DNA from: Deinococcus metalli
Lineage (GTDB): Bacteria > Deinococcota > Deinococci > Deinococcales > Deinococcaceae
Direction of reading: 5' to 3'
NCBI RefSeq assembly: GCF_014201805.1
Contig: NZ_JACHFK010000002.1
Location: forward strand, 248,001-312,000
DNA length: 64,000 nt
The translations under genes were made by a program, and so were the position numbers. Under the pieces are notes generated by a model. That model was given only the letters and a program-made list of their open reading frames with translations, was not told where the DNA came from and did no database searches. This document shows, piece by piece, positions 60,759 through 64,000 of this stretch. How positions within the stretch are numbered: the stretch's first letter is position 1; each line of letters starts with the position of its first letter.

Positions 60759-61841
60759 TCAGCGCACCAGCCGTGAATCGGCGTAGAGCTTCGTCTGGGT
60801 GGGCGGGAAGTGCAGGTAACCGGGGCCGGGCGTGAGCACGGCGTCCTCGGGGAGCTTGGCCTTCAGGGTCTGGCCGCCCAGGGTGGCGGTGGCGATCTTG
60901 AAGTTCCCCAGGTCGTCCACGCGCTCGATCACGGCGGGCACGGCGTCCGGGCCGTCCACGTGACCGGCCCCCAGGAACTCCGGGCGGATGCCGAGGGTCA
61001 GGCCCCCTGCGCCGCGTGCCCGTTCCAGCGTCGCGGCGTCCAGCGGCACCACGGCGTTCCCGACCTGCACGCCACCGGCACTGGCCGAGCACGGCAGCAG
61101 GTTCATGCCGGGCGACCCGATGAAGTACCCGACGAAGGTGTGGGCGGGTTCCTCGAACAGCTCCTGCGGGGTGCCTGCCTGCACGACCTCGCCGGCCTGC
61201 ATCAGCACGACCTGATCGGCGAAGGTCAGCGCCTCGACCTGATCGTGCGTGACATAGATCAGCGACAGTTTCAGTTCGTGGTGGATCTGCTTGAGCTTGC
61301 TGCGCAGTTGCCATTTCAGGTGTGGATCGATCACAGTGAGCGGCTCGTCGAACAGGATCGCGGCCACGTCCTTCCTGACCAGCCCGCGCCCCAGCGAGAT
61401 CTTCTGCTTCATGTCGGCCGACAGGCCGCTGGCGCGGTGGCGGAGATCCGGGGTGAGTTCCAGCAGCTCTGCGACCTGCGCCACGCGCTTTCTCACCTCG
61501 GGTTCCGGCACGCGGCGGTTGCGCAGCGGAAACGCCAGGTTATCGTGCACGGTCATCGTGTCGTAGATGACCGGGAACTGGAACACCTGCGCGATGTTGC
61601 GGGCCTCAGTCGGCAGATCCGTGACGTCGCGCCCATCGAACAGCACCCGCCCGTGCGAGGGCCGCAGCAGGCCCGAGATGATGTTCAGCAGTGTTGTCTT
61701 CCCGCAGCCCGACGGCCCCAGCAGCGCGTAGGCCCCGCCGTCCTGCCACGTCATGGTCATGGGCCGCAGCGCGTAGTCCTCGGGCTTCTGGGGATCGGGC
61801 CGGTATGCGTGGGCCAGTTCGACGAGTTCTATGCGGGCCAT
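60759..61841 (-). CDS. glpT: Glycerol ABC transporter ATP-binding protein
   Basis: A 360-residue ABC ATPase with a C-terminal TOBE-like regulatory domain. Walker A GPSGCGKTT near residue 38; the usual LSGGQ signature is altered to LSADMKQK, followed by ILFDEPLTVIDPHLK (Walker B). The altered signature is a feature of the GlpS/GlpT ATPase pair. Overlaps the glpS stop by one base. Confidence 0.9.
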   Translation of the reverse strand: MARIELVELAHAYRPDPQKPEDYALRPMTMTWQDGGAYALLGPSGCGKTTLLNIISGLLRPSHGRVLFDGRDVTDLPTEARNIAQVFQFPVIYDTMTVHDNLAFPLRNRRVPEPEVRKRVAQVAELLELTPDLRHRASGLSADMKQKISLGRGLVRKDVAAILFDEPLTVIDPHLKWQLRSKLKQIHHELKLSLIYVTHDQVEALTFADQVVLMQAGEVVQAGTPQELFEEPAHTFVGYFIGSPGMNLLPCSASAGGVQVGNAVVPLDAATLERARGAGGLTLGIRPEFLGAGHVDGPDAVPAVIERVDDLGNFKIATATLGGQTLKAKLPEDAVLTPGPGYLHFPPTQTKLYADSRLVR

Positions 61842-62941
61842 CAGGCATTCACCTCCACTAGGGTGCGTGACGGTGCGGCAGCCAGGGCTCCGGCGCTATC
61901 GAAGGCGAACATCCGGCGGGGACTGACGTGCAGCGTGACCGCCTGCCCCGGCGTGACCGGATGAATGCCCGGCAGCTGTGCGACCAGATGTGCGCCGTCG
62001 CCCGCGCCCAGCCGCGTGTGCAGGTACGTCTCCGAACCCGACAGTTCCGCGATGTTCACCACGGCCCCCATCGGCAGGTCGTCCGGGCCTTCCGGGCGCA
62101 GGCCCGCGTGGTTGGCGCGTACGCCCAGCCGGTACGCCCCGTCGAGACCGGCAAGATGCGGCGGCAGCGCAAAGCGCTCGCCCCCGGCCAGTTGCCCCTG
62201 CCCACCGCCCAGCGTGGCGTCGAGCAGGTTGATGGGCGGGTCGCTGAACACCTGCCCGACCCGCATGGTCGCGGGGTGGTGGTAGACCTCCAGCGTGTTC
62301 CCCGCCTGCAGCAGGCGGCCCTCGCTGAGCACGGCGACCTGCCCGCCCAGCGTGAGCGCCTCGAAGGGCTCGGTCGTCGAGTACACGACGACGGCGCTGC
62401 GCCGCGCGAAGATGCCCTGCATCTCGGCACGCAGTTCCTCGCGTAGCTTGTAGTCCAGGTTCACCAGCGGTTCGTCGAACAGCAGCAGGTCGGCGTCCTT
62501 GACCAGCGCCCGCGCGATGGCCACGCGCTGCTGCTGTCCGCCCGAGAGTTCCGCCGGAAGGCGCCCCAGCATGGGTTCCAGGTGCATCAGCGCGGCCACG
62601 TCGTGAACCCTCGCCCCGATGTCGGCGGCATTCACTCCCGCGATCCGCAGCGGCGAGGCGATGTTCTCGAACACCGTGAAGTTTGGGTAATTCACGAACT
62701 GCTGGTACACGAAGGCCACTGACCGTTTCTGGACGTTCACGCCGGTCACGTCCTGCCCGTCCACCAGCACCCGGCCGGCGCTGGGCTGATCGAGCCCGGC
62801 CATGATCCGCATCAGCGAGGTCTTGCCCGCCAGGGTCGGCCCGAGCAGAACGTTCAGGCCGGGATGCAGGGTCAGGGTCAGGGGGTACAGGTGCGTCTGG
62901 CCCTGGACGACCCTGGAGACGGCGTCGAGGGTCAGGGTCAC
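61841..62941 (-). CDS. glpS: Glycerol ABC transporter ATP-binding protein
   Basis: A 366-residue ABC ATPase; Walker A GPTLAGKTS (non-canonical), signature LSGGQQQRVAIARAL, Walker B LLLFDEPLVNLD, C-terminal TOBE-type domain. First gene of the eight-gene glycerol operon. The GTG start at 62941 overlaps the stop of an 11-codon leader frame (62938-62973) that has its own ribosome site. No in-frame alternative start lies upstream. Confidence 0.9.
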   Translation of the reverse strand: MTLTLDAVSRVVQGQTHLYPLTLTLHPGLNVLLGPTLAGKTSLMRIMAGLDQPSAGRVLVDGQDVTGVNVQKRSVAFVYQQFVNYPNFTVFENIASPLRIAGVNAADIGARVHDVAALMHLEPMLGRLPAELSGGQQQRVAIARALVKDADLLLFDEPLVNLDYKLREELRAEMQGIFARRSAVVVYSTTEPFEALTLGGQVAVLSEGRLLQAGNTLEVYHHPATMRVGQVFSDPPINLLDATLGGGQGQLAGGERFALPPHLAGLDGAYRLGVRANHAGLRPEGPDDLPMGAVVNIAELSGSETYLHTRLGAGDGAHLVAQLPGIHPVTPGQAVTLHVSPRRMFAFDSAGALAAAPSRTLVEVNA

Positions 62942-62973
62942 GTGGGCGTCCTGGAGGGCGTGAACGTGGGCAT
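62938..62973 (-). CDS. Putative 11-codon leader peptide before glpS
   Basis: ATG 62973 encodes MPTFTPSRTPT and stops by overlapping the glpS GTG (GTGA). A strong GAGGAG lies 7 nt before this ATG, better placed than any site for the glpS GTG itself. Translation of glpS would be by coupling. No attenuator structure was seen. Confidence 0.4.
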   Translation of the reverse strand: MPTFTPSRTPT

Positions 62974-63072
62974 GCGGAAACTCCTCGGGGGGCCAGGGCA
63001 GGGCAGCGCGACGGTGTAGGGCAGGTCACCGCCACAGGAGCATGACGACCAGATGAAATGTGCTGTGAACGG

Positions 63073-63101
63073 ATGATATGGGCTGCGGAACGAATGTTCA
63101 A
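63073..63101 (-). promoter_or_regulatory. Glycerol operon promoter with overlapping palindrome
   Basis: Minus strand TTGAAC (63101-63096), 17 nt, TATCAT (63078-63073), giving a leader of roughly 125 nt. The palindrome GGAAC-N4-GTTCA (63087-63100) covers the -35 box and shares 9 of 10 arm bases with the glpK-glpD sites. Confidence 0.65.
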
Positions 63102-63196
63102 GTGCCGTGCCGCGAACGCTGCACTCCGTCCACCGATAGCTGCTCACCGCTGGTGGACGCCGCCCCCAGAGGCTCCGGCCCCAGCTGGGGGCAGGC

Positions 63197-63224
63197 TTGA
63201 CACCCACTCCGCCGGACGTATCCT
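63197..63224 (+). promoter_or_regulatory. Leaderless-type promoter of the SorC-family gene
   Basis: TTGACA (63197-63202), 16 nt, TATCCT (63219-63224), only 10 nt before ATG 63235. Transcription would begin within a few bases of the start codon, and no ribosome site is present. Confidence 0.7.
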
Positions 63225-63234
63225 GACCCCACCG

Positions 63235-64000
63235 ATGCCCGACGAGCCCGCACCGCATGCCCCAGCCCCGGCTCCCGGCCCGGACGTGCAGGCCGTGCAG
63301 GTCGCGCGGCTGTACTACATCCAGGGCCTGACCACCGACGCGATCGCGGGCGAACTGGGGCTGTCACGCCCCAAGGTCTCGCGGCTGCTGTCGCACGCGC
63401 GGCGCAGCGGTCTGGTCGAGATCCGCATCCATGACCCCGAGGGGCAGGCGGGCACGCTGGAGGCCCAGCTCCAGGCGCGCTATCCCTTCCTGAAAGCGCA
63501 GGTCGTCAGCGTGCCGCAGGGCAGCCCGGAAGACCTGTGGCAGGAGCGTGTCGCCGCCGCCGCCGCGAGCTTGCTGGGCAGCCTGATCCGGCCCGGCATG
63601 ACCGTGGGCCTGGCGTGGGGGAATACCGTCAGCGCCGTCAGTCACGCCCTGACCCCCCGCCCGGTGCCCGGCGTGACCTTCGTGCAGCTCAACGGCTCCG
63701 CGAACGCCGCTGACTTCATGAGCGGCTTCGTCACCGACACCGTCCTGCGCTTCGCCCGCAGCTTCTCGGCCGGCGCGCAGCTGTTCCCGGTGCCCACCTT
63801 CTTCGACGATCCCAGCACCAAGCAGGCCATGTGGCGCGAACGCAGCGTGCGGCACGTCCTGGGCCTCCAGACCCAGGCCGACCTGCTGCTGTACTCCATC
63901 GGCAGCCACACCGCGTCCACACCCAGCCACGTGTACGCCGCCGGCTACCTGGGCGCTGCCGACCTCGACGTGCTGGCGGCCGAGGGCGCGGTGGGCGACA
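63235..64000 (+). CDS. SorC/DeoR-family sugar-binding transcriptional regulator (3' end beyond window)
   Basis: 255 residues visible, open at the right edge. An N-terminal helix-turn-helix (VARLYYIQGLTTDAIAGELG, then LSRPKVSRLLSHARRSGLVE) is followed by the sugar-phosphate-binding SorC domain (GMTVGLAWGNTVSAV, later SIGSHTASTPSHVYAAGYLG). Divergent from the glycerol operon, so it is the obvious candidate regulator, with glycerol-3-phosphate or another phosphate as effector. Family members such as Bacillus DeoR bind palindromes with TTGAA/TTCAA arms, similar to those in the glp region. Confidence 0.9.
   Translation, partial: MPDEPAPHAPAPAPGPDVQAVQVARLYYIQGLTTDAIAGELGLSRPKVSRLLSHARRSGLVEIRIHDPEGQAGTLEAQLQARYPFLKAQVVSVPQGSPEDLWQERVAAAAASLLGSLIRPGMTVGLAWGNTVSAVSHALTPRPVPGVTFVQLNGSANAADFMSGFVTDTVLRFARSFSAGAQLFPVPTFFDDPSTKQAMWRERSVRHVLGLQTQADLLLYSIGSHTASTPSHVYAAGYLGAADLDVLAAEGAVGD

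Overview
The window is very GC-rich (about 70% by eye) and densely coded, with frequent 4-nt ATGA/GTGA gene overlaps. It reads like a Deinococcus or close relative. Reasons are the leaderless-type promoters (a TANNNT element 5-10 nt before a start codon at several genes), the mixture of Deinococcus-style lipoproteins, and a glycerol ABC operon. No rRNA, tRNA, CRISPR array or intact insertion sequence was seen. Species assignment is inference only.

Layout. 1-3108 (minus): chemosensory cassette of an MHYT membrane sensor, a CheY-like receiver, a CheW-like protein and a chemoreceptor that runs off the left edge. 3310-9863 (plus): acyl-CoA/fatty-acid catabolism operon (SDR, hotdog thioesterase, MaoC hydratase, acyl-CoA dehydrogenase, second SDR, APH-like kinase, histidine phosphatase), interrupted by a lower-GC CbrC-like gene. 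9942-13324 (minus): TetR, cytochrome c, PQQ alcohol dehydrogenase and a secreted protein of unknown function. 13572-17251: P-loop kinase, FtsX-like permease, and a convergent CrtO-like acyltransferase/UGT-type glycosyltransferase pair that may decorate a carotenoid. 17297-20837 (minus): ribose-type sugar ABC transporter.

21549-31626: a probable exopolysaccharide locus. It holds a PelF-like glycosyltransferase, a polytopic membrane protein, three sugar-nucleotide enzymes, an Agd3-like (CE18) deacetylase lipoprotein and two GH114 endo-alpha-1,4-galactosaminidase-like proteins. This combines bacterial Pel and fungal galactosaminogalactan themes without PelA-E in the window and is the most interesting system here. 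It is followed (minus) by a large regulator with a degenerate NTPase domain (32016-34226), and by a type III polyketide synthase / methyltransferase / flavin monooxygenase operon for a phenolic lipid or quinone (34491-37448), with an acyl-CoA dehydrogenase-like protein and an MFS transporter upstream.

39931-49736: LacI regulator and a divergent polyol operon: ABC binding protein and two permeases (no ATPase gene), mannitol 2-dehydrogenase, an SDR and a zinc polyol dehydrogenase, PfkB kinase and class I aldolase. Together these make a route from hexitol to trioses. Two LacI-type operators lie in the divergent region. 49880-52048: surface beta-helix lipoprotein with a recent internal duplication. 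52049-52837: low-GC spacer with a strong hairpin. 52838-62941 (minus): VOC protein and the complete glycerol operon glpS-T-P-Q-U-V-K-D. Related palindromes TGAAC-N4-GTTCA occur at the glpS promoter and in front of glpD. 63235-64000: divergent SorC-family regulator, cut by the right edge.
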